Source: JANQQZ01 sp039187315
GTDB lineage: Bacteria > Planctomycetota > Phycisphaerae > Phycisphaerales > UBA1924
Assembly (NCBI GenBank): GCA_039187315.1
Contig: JBCCZQ010000031.1
Span: forward strand, 1 to 33,739
Reading direction: 5' to 3'
DNA length: 33,739 bases
Positions 23,512 through 30,762 of this stretch are shown here, one piece after another (positions within the stretch are counted from its first letter, which is position 1; every line of letters starts with the position of its first letter). Both the position numbers and the translations under genes were made by a program. The notes beneath the pieces were generated by a model. The model ran no database searches. It was not told where the DNA came from and saw only the letters and a program-made list of their open reading frames with translations.

Positions 23512-24684
23512 CTAGCGGACCGTCTCGATCACCACCGGCGCCGAGACACGCGGCTGCCACGTGCGCGACGGTGAGCGGAACCAGATCAGGTCCGCCACCC
23601 GGCCAGGCGTCGTGACGGGCTCGGCCGAGCGGATGGCCTGCACCGAGACACGCGCGTCCCGCCCCAGCCCTGCGACCAGCAGCCCGAGCCCGCGCTCGGT
23701 CGGCTCGACGCGCAGCATGTACGCCCCGTCGAACGAAACGGTCGTCCTCGCGGCCCGCGCCGCCAGGGTCCGCTCGCTCGCGTACACCGGCGGGCCCGAT
23801 GCCGGCAACGCTCCGGCCAGCGTCAAGCCGGCGTCGCGGTCCATCGCGCCTTCGAGCACCGCAACCCGCGCGACGCTCGGCTGCGTCGTGATCGACTCGA
23901 CAGCCTCCAACGCCGCGTGCGCATCCGCGGAAACCACACGCAGGATCAGACGCCCCTCCCTCGCCGCGGCCAGCATCGCCGCGGGGTCCTCGATCCGCTC
24001 GGCATCGGTAAGCATCGACCGCCCCGCCGTACTCAGTCCGAACGCCAGCCCCTCGGCCGCGGGTGCGTCATCCAGATCCGCGAACGCCAACGCGTCGGAG
24101 CGCGCTCTGTCCATCGCCCCTGCTCGCGTGGGGGACGGCTCGGGCTGGGAAGGAGCAACTCCCGCGATCGAACGGTCGCGCAAGACGGCCGTCCGAGACG
24201 TATCCGGCCAAGCGTCGATCATCACCCACGCCACGCCCACCAGCAGGCACGCTGCGAGCGTACCGGCGAAGCCGCGCACCGCCAGCCGGCGCCCGGAAGC
24301 CGGCACACGGATCGATCGGCCACGGGAGGCACCCGTGCGGACGCGGTTCGGCCGGGGGCCGGTCTTGCCGATGCCAGTCTCTTCGAGCTCGCGGGCAAGG
24401 TCGGCAGGGATCTCCCCAGTCACGCCGATCGTGACGGCCTGATCGATCGCCGACCAATCCGGCGCCGCCGTGGTTCGATCGATCGCGAGGGCTCCGGCCA
24501 GCGCGCGCCGATCGCGACGCATCGACCAGACGAGATCACCAAGCTCGGCGTCGACTGCGATGGACTCGACAATGCCCGCGGCTTCGCCCGGGGGCAGCGT
24601 GTCCTCGACAAAGCCGAGCAGCAGATCCTCGGTCAGCCCGTGGCGGGCGAGCAGTGCCTGGATGTCACGAGATCGGTCGGTCAT
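23512..24684 (-). CDS. Transmembrane anti-sigma factor-like protein
   Basis: This 390-aa gene begins 9 bp after the ECF sigma stop on the same strand, the usual place for an anti-sigma factor. The N-terminal 60 residues (LLLGFVEDTLPPGEAAGIVESIAVDAELGDLVWSMRRDRRAL) resemble the cytoplasmic sigma-binding part of anti-sigma factors but lack the HxxxCxxC zinc motif. A basic stretch leads to one membrane helix (about 138-157); the remaining 230 residues would be periplasmic, with a Pro-rich linker and a beta/alpha domain. No Shine-Dalgarno is visible, which fits translational coupling to the sigma gene. The periplasmic domain is not recognised. Confidence 0.7.
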   Translation of the reverse strand: MTDRSRDIQALLARHGLTEDLLLGFVEDTLPPGEAAGIVESIAVDAELGDLVWSMRRDRRALAGALAIDRTTAAPDWSAIDQAVTIGVTGEIPADLARELEETGIGKTGPRPNRVRTGASRGRSIRVPASGRRLAVRGFAGTLAACLLVGVAWVMIDAWPDTSRTAVLRDRSIAGVAPSQPEPSPTRAGAMDRARSDALAFADLDDAPAAEGLAFGLSTAGRSMLTDAERIEDPAAMLAAAREGRLILRVVSADAHAALEAVESITTQPSVARVAVLEGAMDRDAGLTLAGALPASGPPVYASERTLAARAARTTVSFDGAYMLRVEPTERGLGLLVAGLGRDARVSVQAIRSAEPVTTPGRVADLIWFRSPSRTWQPRVSAPVVIETVR

Positions 24685-24693
24685 GTGTCTTGT

Positions 24694-25401
24694 TCAGGCC
24701 GGGTCTCTCGGCTCCTCGGCAGGCTTCTCGGCGTCCTGGTCGTGCTGGTCCCCGCGTGCGGCGCGGAGGTCGTCCATATGCTGCCGCAACGCGGCGCGAG
24801 CCCGGAACAGGCGGCTCTTGATCGTGCCCGTCGCGACGCCGAGCACCTCGGCGATCCGGGCGTAGTCCAATCCCTGGGCATCCCGGAGGAGCAGAACGCC
24901 CCGCTGATCCGGGTCCAGGCGGTCGAGGGCCCGGAGCACATCCGCCCGGTCCTCAGCCTCTTCGACGCCCTCCTCCGGCTCCGGTTCCCGGCCCTGGACC
25001 ATCTGGTTCTTTACCGAACGCATCCCGGACCCGCCCGGGCCGCCGATCGCCTGATCGACCGATGCCATCGTCCGCAAACGGTCCCGCCGGATGCGGCTGA
25101 TGCACGCGTTGTACGTGATCCGGAAGAGCCAGGTGCCCAGCTTGGCACGCTCGTCGAAGGTGTGGAACCGGCCGATCGCCCGGACGATCGCGTCGTGGCA
25201 GACCTCGCGGCCCAGGTCCTCGCTGCGGAGGGTTCGGGTCGCCAGCGACCGCATCAGCGGCTCGTAGACCTCGAGCGCCTCGCGCCAGGCGTCCCGGCGT
25301 TCGTCGTCGTCCTGCGCATGACGGATGCGCTCAACCACGCGGTGGTCGAAGTCCGGGTCGTGGGCCGGTTCCGGTGCAGTGGTGCCGTCGTCGTCCCCCA
25401 C
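24694..25401 (-). CDS. ECF-type RNA polymerase sigma factor
   Basis: The 235-aa protein has sigma region 2 (about residues 43-110: EVCHDAIVRAIGRFHTFDERAKLGTWLFRITYNACISRIRRDR) and sigma-70 region 4 (about 155-208: LDRLDPDQRGVLLLRDAQGLDYARIAEVLGVATGTIKSRLFRAR). Region 3 is missing, as in ECF factors. The region 2-4 linker is long and acidic, and the last 25 residues are charged. The start is a GTG at 25401 with no convincing ribosome site; the first 20 acidic residues could belong to a longer or shorter N-terminus. It lies between a LolA-like gene (21 bp upstream) and the anti-sigma gene (9 bp downstream). Confidence 0.9.
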   Translation of the reverse strand: MGDDDGTTAPEPAHDPDFDHRVVERIRHAQDDDERRDAWREALEVYEPLMRSLATRTLRSEDLGREVCHDAIVRAIGRFHTFDERAKLGTWLFRITYNACISRIRRDRLRTMASVDQAIGGPGGSGMRSVKNQMVQGREPEPEEGVEEAEDRADVLRALDRLDPDQRGVLLLRDAQGLDYARIAEVLGVATGTIKSRLFRARAALRQHMDDLRAARGDQHDQDAEKPAEEPRDPA

Positions 25402-25422
25402 GCCGCGTCCGCGCCGAGCCGC

Positions 25423-26235
25423 CTACAGGTCGCCCGGAGCGTCGAACGTGCTGCTGTCGAACTCGGGATCGACCTGGATCTCGGTGTACGTGATCACCTG
25501 CTGGATCCCACCGCTGCTGATGCTCATCTTGAACGGCATGACCAGCCCGCCATCGATCGTGCGGTAGTCCTCGTAGGCGATCTCGCTCGCGACGGCGCCG
25601 GTGTCGGGGTCTACCTGCCGCTCCATGTACCGGAGCCCGGTGCGGACACTGTAGAAGCCGACCGATTCGTTGCCCGCGGCCGAGACCAGCCCGACGCGGT
25701 AGTGCGGCTCGCCGTTCATCTCCTCGGTGCCGAGCGTCGTGGCGCTGGTGTACTGCTCACGGGGCGCGTACTGCGCATGGAACTTGGCCTGCTCGATCAT
25801 CTGCTCGGCCTCCGGGCCCCGCAGCATCCGCATCGGCATCCCGGGGTCCTGCCGCCACGCGGCCTCGCCGTTGGTCCCCTGCACCATCGTGCCCATGCCA
25901 CCGAGCGAGACGTTGATAATCTGGCTGTTGGGCGCCTGCATGCTGATCGTGATCGTGCCGCCCATGCCGATCGCGGGCATCGCGAAGTCGCCGAGCATCC
26001 GCATGGCCTGGACCTTCAGGCCCGCCTCGGCGCCGCCCGAGGCCTCGAGGTGCTTGTCAAGGATGTCGAACCCATCGGGCAGGTCAGCCGCGGGCTGCTC
26101 GGATTCCGATTCGGCCTCGGTATCGGGCTGAGCCGCAGCGGGCTGGGTCGCTTCCGCCTGCGCGGCCGCGACGCCGCCCTGGAGGCTCATGAGCGCTGCA
26201 GCGGGAAGAGCGAGCAGCAGTCGGTCGATCGTCAT
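25423..26235 (-). CDS. Secreted LolA-fold-like protein upstream of an ECF sigma factor
   Basis: The ATG at 26235 has GAGAGGA about 8 nt upstream and gives 270 aa with a clear signal peptide (about residues 1-27). An acidic, Ala/Pro/Glu/Gln-rich linker follows. From about residue 50 the sequence runs LDKHLEASGGAEAGLKVQAMRMLGDFAMPAIGMGGTITISMQAPN, then GTNGEAAWRQDP and later PHYRVGLVSAAG, ESVGFYSVRTGLRYMERQ and IAYEDYRTIDGGLVMPFKM: the half-barrel pattern of LolA/LppX-like lipoprotein-binding folds. It is probably periplasmic or anchored and binds a lipid or lipoprotein. Being first in the sigma operon suggests a sensing role, as for RseB. Confidence 0.75.
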   Translation of the reverse strand: MTIDRLLLALPAAALMSLQGGVAAAQAEATQPAAAQPDTEAESESEQPAADLPDGFDILDKHLEASGGAEAGLKVQAMRMLGDFAMPAIGMGGTITISMQAPNSQIINVSLGGMGTMVQGTNGEAAWRQDPGMPMRMLRGPEAEQMIEQAKFHAQYAPREQYTSATTLGTEEMNGEPHYRVGLVSAAGNESVGFYSVRTGLRYMERQVDPDTGAVASEIAYEDYRTIDGGLVMPFKMSISSGGIQQVITYTEIQVDPEFDSSTFDAPGDL

Positions 26236-26310
26236 GGGTCCGTCCTCTCCCCTCATGGGGTCTGGTGAGCGATGGGTCGGTTCGAGCGGTCGAAATCGTT
26301 GTACGGCCGC

Positions 26311-26316
26311 AGTCTA
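26311..26316 (-). promoter_or_regulatory. Candidate -10 (TAGACT) for the LolA-like/sigma/anti-sigma operon
   Basis: TAGACT on the minus strand lies about 75 nt upstream of the ATG at 26235. It is the only -10-like hexamer I find in this divergent region for the minus strand; no clear -35. Confidence 0.3.
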
Positions 26317-26369
26317 GCGGGGTTGCCCCCGCGTTCTTCGGGAGCTTCTTCGGCAAACGCGCGTGCCGC

Positions 26370-26375
26370 TATCGT
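26370..26375 (+). promoter_or_regulatory. Candidate -10 element (TATCGT) for leaderless purB
   Basis: TATCGT ends 5 nt before the purB ATG at 26381 and no Shine-Dalgarno is present. It is close to the TANNNT-N6-start layout seen elsewhere in the window. Confidence 0.35.
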
Positions 26376-26380
26376 CCCAC

Positions 26381-27910
26381 ATGAGCGACCACCCGAGCCC
26401 GCCGCCCACCGGCCACGACACCTACACCAGCCCGCTGGCCTCGCGGAACGCGAGCCCCGAGATGCTGCGGATCTGGTCGCCCCGGCACAAGTTCAACACC
26501 TGGCGCCGGATCTGGCTCGCGATCGCGGAAGCGCAGTACGAGGTGACGAAGGACTGGGACTCGCCCTTGGTTTCACGCGAACAAGTCGAAGAGCTCCGCG
26601 CCGTCGTCGAGCGGGGTATCACCGATGAGGAGCTCGCGCGGGCGTCCGAGATCGAGCGCGACCTGCGCCACGACGTCATGGCCCACGTCCACTGCTTGGG
26701 CGAGAGCTGCCAGACCGCGAAGCCGATCATCCACCTGGGGTGTACGAGCCAGGATGTGGTGTGCAACGCGGACAATCTGACATGGGCGGCCGCAACGAAT
26801 CTCACCCAAAGAAAGCTCGGTGTGGTCGTTATGGCGATCGGTCGGTCGGCGCGAGAGCACGCTGAGCTCCCGGCGCTCGGCTTCACTCACTATCAGGTGG
26901 CGCAGCCGACAACGGTCGGCAAGCGATGCGCTATGTGGGGGTGGGACCTACACCTCGCTCACGAGCGTGTTGAAGAGGCTTGGTCGTCATTGCCCTTCGA
27001 TGCACTGCGAGGCCTGAAGGGTGCGACGGGTACACAGGCATCATTCTTGAACCTGTTTAACGACGCTGCGAAGGTCGACCAGCTCGAGCGTCAGTTCATC
27101 TCGAACTTATATTACGGAAATGATGCCGGCGAGCAGTGGGATGCGACGCATCCGTTCACCGGCCAGACCTATCCCCGGATCATTGATGCATTCCTGATCT
27201 CTGACCTCGCCTCCATCGCCGCCGTCCTCCACAAGGTCGCTACCGATATCAGGCTCCTCTCGAACAGAAAGGAAATCGACGAACCGTTCGGCAAGAACCA
27301 GATCGGTTCCTCGGCCATGCCCTACAAACGCAACCCGATGAAGTGCGAGCGGATCTGCGGCCTCACCCGCTTCGTCATGAACCTCGTCGGCAACGCCTAC
27401 GACACCGCCGCCACCCAGTGGCTCGAGCGCACGCTCGATGATTCGTCGAACCGCCGGCTGTCCCTGCCCGAGGCGTTTCTCGCCTTAGACGGCGCGCTCG
27501 ACCTGATGCACCAGGTCGCCAGCGGCCTGGTTGTCAATGAAGCGATGGTCCGCAAGAACCTGATGGCCGAGCTGCCGTTCCTGGCGACGGAGAACATCCT
27601 GATGGAGGCCGTCAAGGCCGGCGGCGATCGGCAGGACCTGCACGAGAAGATCCGCGTGCACGCCCAGGCCGCGGGGCATCGCGTCAAGCAGGAAGGCCTG
27701 GACAACGACCTGATCGAGCGATTGCGTAATGACCCCGCGTTCGCGGCCGTCAAGGACTCGCTGACCGAGGACGCCCTGCTCGACCCGATGAAGTACGTCG
27801 GCCGGAGCGTCGAGCAGACCGAGCGGTTCCTGCAAGAAGTCATCGAGCCGCTGCGCGAGCGGTACGCCGACGAGCTCGAAAACCTCGGCGGCAGCGACCG
27901 GGGGGTCTAA
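26381..27910 (+). CDS. purB: Adenylosuccinate lyase, long (eukaryote-like) type
   Basis: PurB cleaves adenylosuccinate and SAICAR in purine synthesis. The fumarase-superfamily signature GSSAMPYKRNPM is at about residues 309-320, IHLGCTSQDVVCNADNL near 117-133 carries the catalytic Thr/Ser region, and GFTHYQVAQPTTVGKR supplies the conserved His. The overall form (YTSPLASRNASPEML at the start, WLERTLDDSSNRRLSLPEAFLALDGAL near 350) is the roughly 480-aa type shared with animal ADSL, here 509 aa. I use the ATG at 26381 rather than the GTG at 26363. The middle of the gene (about 26740-27300) is lower in GC and uses TTA and AGA codons. It converges on the K+ channel gene 9 bp away. Confidence 0.93.
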   Translation: MSDHPSPPPTGHDTYTSPLASRNASPEMLRIWSPRHKFNTWRRIWLAIAEAQYEVTKDWDSPLVSREQVEELRAVVERGITDEELARASEIERDLRHDVMAHVHCLGESCQTAKPIIHLGCTSQDVVCNADNLTWAAATNLTQRKLGVVVMAIGRSAREHAELPALGFTHYQVAQPTTVGKRCAMWGWDLHLAHERVEEAWSSLPFDALRGLKGATGTQASFLNLFNDAAKVDQLERQFISNLYYGNDAGEQWDATHPFTGQTYPRIIDAFLISDLASIAAVLHKVATDIRLLSNRKEIDEPFGKNQIGSSAMPYKRNPMKCERICGLTRFVMNLVGNAYDTAATQWLERTLDDSSNRRLSLPEAFLALDGALDLMHQVASGLVVNEAMVRKNLMAELPFLATENILMEAVKAGGDRQDLHEKIRVHAQAAGHRVKQEGLDNDLIERLRNDPAFAAVKDSLTEDALLDPMKYVGRSVEQTERFLQEVIEPLRERYADELENLGGSDRGV

Positions 27911-27919
27911 GCGCGCTGG

Positions 27920-28987
27920 CTACGCGGCCAGCCTCTCCTGCATCCGCAGCTCACGGATCTCGGCGTTTGTGCCCGCAACGATGAGCACGTCGCCCGCGGA
28001 GAGGCTGCGGTCGGCCCGTGGCCGCATCTCGATCTCGCCCTCGGCCGAGGTCGACGCGACAAACACGATCGAAGGCGTCGTCGCGCCGATCTCGCGCAGG
28101 GTCCGCCCGGCGAAGGGCGAGCCGTTATCGACGGCGATCTCACCGAAGGCCAGCGCGCTGTCGATGCCGCCGTCGCCGAACAGCACGCGGGCGGCGTCGG
28201 GTCGCAGGAGCGTCTGTGCGATGCCGTCGGCCCCGTGGCTGCTCGGGCTGAGCACGCGTTCGGCGCCCGCGCGGGTCATCTTTCGGATCGAATCCTCGTC
28301 CTCGGCGCGCGCGATGATCCGCAGCTCGGGCGCGATCGCGTGCGCCGTCAGACAGATCATCGCGTTGACCGCATCCGACGATGTGATCGCCGCGAGCGAG
28401 CAGGCGCGCTCCAGCCCCGCGTTCTCGAGCGTCCCGTCCTCGGTCGCGTCGCCCTCGATCGCGATCATGCCCAACTCGCGTGCCTGCGCGACGAGCTTCT
28501 CGTCCGTATCGACGACAACAAACGCGACATCGGCCGCAACGAGCTGGCGCGTCACACGCCGACCCATGCGCCCGAAACCGCAGACGATGTAGTGCCCGCT
28601 GAGCGTCTTGATGCGTTGCAGCATGCGTTTCTCCGGCTTGAGCCCGTGCGCGATCGTTCGCTGCACGAGGCTGCTGGCGGCGTATGAGACCGTGCCGATC
28701 CCGCCGACCATGACCAGGATCGTGAACTTCTCTCCGAGCGTCGTCAACCCATAGTCGCTGAAGCCCACGGTGGTGATCGTGATGATCGTGAAGAACAGCG
28801 CGTGCCAGGGGTCCCAACCCTCGATCCACGCGTAGCCGGCTGTGCCGCTGAGCACGACGATCAGCAGGATCGCCAGCGAACGCGCGATCGCCGGGTCCCA
28901 CGGAGCCATCAGCCCGCGGTGCAGCCATCGCAGCAGTCCGAGAACACGCGCCATCCTCTGAACATCGGCCCGATCTCGGCCTCGCAT
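27920..28987 (-). CDS. Potassium channel with RCK (TrkA) domains
   Basis: The 355-aa protein has two membrane helices (about 36-54 and 85-105) flanking a pore loop with the filter ITTVGFSDYG (about 71-80), where most K+ channels have TVGYGD. A cytoplasmic RCK N-lobe follows, with GFGRMG (137-142) and VVVDTDEKL for nucleotide or ligand binding, then GDATEDGTLENAGLERA. The C-terminal 80 residues are a TrkA-C domain. This is the MthK-like two-helix tetrameric channel design. The ATG at 28987 has GTGAGG 7 nt upstream. Downstream, its stop lies 9 bp from the purB stop. Confidence 0.9.
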   Translation of the reverse strand: MRGRDRADVQRMARVLGLLRWLHRGLMAPWDPAIARSLAILLIVVLSGTAGYAWIEGWDPWHALFFTIITITTVGFSDYGLTTLGEKFTILVMVGGIGTVSYAASSLVQRTIAHGLKPEKRMLQRIKTLSGHYIVCGFGRMGRRVTRQLVAADVAFVVVDTDEKLVAQARELGMIAIEGDATEDGTLENAGLERACSLAAITSSDAVNAMICLTAHAIAPELRIIARAEDEDSIRKMTRAGAERVLSPSSHGADGIAQTLLRPDAARVLFGDGGIDSALAFGEIAVDNGSPFAGRTLREIGATTPSIVFVASTSAEGEIEMRPRADRSLSAGDVLIVAGTNAEIRELRMQERLAA

Positions 28988-29016
28988 GAGCCCGCCTCAC
29001 CAGCCCGTGCGCAACA

Positions 29017-29053
29017 ACGCCCGGCCGGGGAGGATGCTGTCCCGGCCGGGCGT
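29017..29053 (-). terminator. 13-bp perfect GC-rich stem-loop, likely terminator of the tetR-SDR unit
   Basis: A 13-bp perfect inverted repeat (29017-29029 and 29041-29053; core CGCCCGGCCGGG) with an 11-nt loop lies downstream of the SDR stop at 29105 and upstream of the K+ channel gene. On the minus strand it is followed by a short, weak T-rich stretch (TGTTGC). It is the strongest hairpin I found in the window. It could also act at the 5' region of the channel transcript. Confidence 0.6.
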
Positions 29054-29104
29054 CAGAGGAGTGTGTGTTTCCCGTGTGTGTCTGGTTGATATCCGCGGGG
29101 CGGA

Positions 29105-29992
29105 TCAGGCCAGCGGCTTGAACGCGGGCATGCCGAAGCCCTCAAGCAGGGCCAGCTGCTGTTCACGCGAGCTGGCGTTCATCGCCGCGACTGCGCCGAC
29201 GTCCGCGCCGATCGCCGTACGCAGCGGACGGGTCCCCGGCTCGGCCTCGATCGCCTCCACGATCGCGTCGACCACGATCGATGGGCCCTTGTAGTGCTCG
29301 CTGCCGAAGTAGCCCTCGAGGTTGGCCCCGAACGTCTCGCCGATCGCGGCCAAGTCGCCGTAGCCCTCGGCCCGCTGCGGCTCCTTCGGTTCCATATTCT
29401 TGCCGAAGATCTCGGTCTTGAAGGCGCCCGGCTCGATCATGACGCTGTCGACACCGATCGCCGAGCCCTCATACCGCAGCGACTCGCCCAGGGCCTCGAG
29501 CGCCCACTTCGTGCTGGCGTAGACGCCCATACCGGGCACGGTGAACCGCCCGACGCCGCTGGTGATGTGCACGAACAGTCCCGACTTCTGCTTCCGCATC
29601 GTCGGCATAGCCGCACGCACGAGCGCCATCGGCCCGAACACGTTCGTCTCATACATCCAGCGCATCTGATCGAGCGTGAACGTCTCGGTCAGCCCCGAGC
29701 CAAAGATGCCAGCGTTGTTCACGACGGTGTCGAGCCGGCCCTCTTTGCCGACGATCGTTTCGATAGCCTGGTTCACCTGCGCCTCGTCGGTCACATCGAT
29801 CTCGATGACGTTCAGCTTCAGGTTGTCCGAGGCGGCCAGCGCGGCCAGCTCATCCGCGTGCGCCCTGTTCTTGCCCGCTACGCCGCGCATCGAGGCGTAC
29901 ACAGTGTGCCCGTGGCGCGCCAGCCGCTCCACGGCCTCACGACCGAACCCCGTGCTCGCCCCCGTGACCAGAATGACTTGCTGCGTACTCAT
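29105..29992 (-). CDS. Short-chain dehydrogenase/reductase (SDR)
   Basis: The 295-aa protein is a classical NAD(P)-dependent SDR: cofactor motif TGASTGFG (10-17), NNAG (92-95), catalytic Ser145, and Tyr158-x3-Lys162 (YASTK). A long C-terminal segment (about 190-295) extends past the core and would set substrate specificity. The ATG at 29992 has a strong AAGGAG 7-8 nt upstream. The substrate is not readable. The tetR gene lies directly upstream on the same strand, and the 105-bp gap holds a TTGA-N8-TCAA element that is also found upstream of tetR, so the SDR is probably under TetR control. Confidence 0.88.
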   Translation of the reverse strand: MSTQQVILVTGASTGFGREAVERLARHGHTVYASMRGVAGKNRAHADELAALAASDNLKLNVIEIDVTDEAQVNQAIETIVGKEGRLDTVVNNAGIFGSGLTETFTLDQMRWMYETNVFGPMALVRAAMPTMRKQKSGLFVHITSGVGRFTVPGMGVYASTKWALEALGESLRYEGSAIGVDSVMIEPGAFKTEIFGKNMEPKEPQRAEGYGDLAAIGETFGANLEGYFGSEHYKGPSIVVDAIVEAIEAEPGTRPLRTAIGADVGAVAAMNASSREQQLALLEGFGMPAFKPLA

Positions 29993-30034
29993 GACGGTTC
30001 TCCTTCCAAGTTGGTGGTGCCTCGAACGGCAAAA

Positions 30035-30050
30035 TTGATCGAATGTTCAA
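30035..30050. promoter_or_regulatory. Candidate TetR operator upstream of the SDR gene
   Basis: TTGA at 30035-30038, an 8-nt spacer, and TCAA at 30047-30050 form a 16-bp dyad in an AT-rich patch of the 105-bp gap between tetR and the SDR gene. A second dyad with the same arms and spacing lies upstream of tetR. Confidence 0.45.
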
Positions 30051-30097
30051 AAAACGTGCCTGCTCATGCTCGATGGATCGCCCGAAGTGCTCTCTGG

Positions 30098-30712
30098 TTA
30101 CCGGTCCTCGTGGTGGCGGAGCAGCCCAGCCAGTGCTCGTGCCGCGGCCGGGACCATGACCGCGTTCGAGCGGCTCCGGCCCGCGATCGCTAGGCCGTGA
30201 CCAACAGCGGTCAGCAGCGCCGCCAGGTCGCCCGCATCGACATCCGCGTCCAGGTCGCCCGCCGCCTGCGCCTCGCGGATCACCTGCTCAAACGCCTCGG
30301 CCAGCCGCACCTGCAGTCCGTCGACCAGCTCGGCGACATCCGGGTCGCGGCGGTCGAACGAGGCCAGCGTGTTCGCCAGCATGCAGCCCTTGCACGCCGA
30401 ACCACTCTGGAGCGTTTCCCACGCGCCCAGCACCCTGCGCAGTCGTTGGATGGCCGTCCCGCCACCCTCGCACGCTCCGGAAAGGCCGTCCAGGGTGGGC
30501 TTGATCGACTGCTCGGCGTAGTGACCCAGGGCCCGCAGATAGAGCCGACGCTTGTCGCCGAACGTATCGTAGAGCGATTGCCGGCCGATCTTCATGGCGT
30601 TGACCAGCTCGGTCATGCTTGCGCCCTCGAAGCCCTTCTCCCAGAAAACGGCCTGCGCCGCCTCGAGAGCCTCGGTCTCGTCAAATAGCTTGGGTCGCCC
30701 TGCGGGTGCCAT
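30098..30712 (-). CDS. TetR/AcrR-family transcriptional regulator
   Basis: The ATG at 30712 gives 204 aa. The N-terminal HTH is canonical: GRPKLFDETEALEAAQAVFWEKGFEGASMTELVNAMKIGRQSLYDTFGDKRRLYLRAL (about 6-62, recognition helix about 41-50). The C-terminal ligand domain has a C-x2-C pair in ACKGCMLANTLASFDRRDPDVAEL. The effector is unknown. A TATTCT hexamer 6 nt before the ATG and the absence of a Shine-Dalgarno suggest a leaderless message. It probably represses itself and the downstream SDR gene. The TTG 18 nt upstream is a less likely start. Confidence 0.9.
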   Translation of the reverse strand: MAPAGRPKLFDETEALEAAQAVFWEKGFEGASMTELVNAMKIGRQSLYDTFGDKRRLYLRALGHYAEQSIKPTLDGLSGACEGGGTAIQRLRRVLGAWETLQSGSACKGCMLANTLASFDRRDPDVAELVDGLQVRLAEAFEQVIREAQAAGDLDADVDAGDLAALLTAVGHGLAIAGRSRSNAVMVPAAARALAGLLRHHEDR

Positions 30713-30718
30713 GCACTG

Positions 30719-30724
30719 AGAATA
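30719..30724 (-). promoter_or_regulatory. Candidate -10 element (TATTCT) for leaderless tetR
   Basis: On the minus strand TATTCT is followed by exactly 6 nt and the tetR ATG at 30712. TGGAAC, 18 nt upstream and part of a CTGGAAC direct repeat, could serve as a weak -35. Confidence 0.5.
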
Positions 30725-30732
30725 GACCAATC

Positions 30733-30749
30733 GTTCCAGATTGTTCCAG
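30733..30749. repeat. Direct repeat GTTCCAG x2 in the tetR promoter
   Basis: GTTCCAG occurs twice with a 3-nt spacer (copies at 30733-30739 and 30743-30749) where the tetR -35 would lie. It may be an activator or regulator contact, or chance. Confidence 0.35.
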
Positions 30750-30762
30750 TGTGTCGCCGAAT

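Noticed and set aside
23917..26268. 783-codon open frame on the plus strand across the anti-sigma, sigma and LolA-like genes
   Set aside because: It is antisense to three clear genes; the composition is Arg/Pro/His-rich without any domain. Long antisense frames are expected when the third codon position is almost always G or C.
27915..27932. 6-bp stem-loop (GCTGGC/GCCAGC) between purB and the K+ channel gene as a bidirectional terminator
   Set aside because: The stem is short, lies partly in the coding end and has no T-run on either side.
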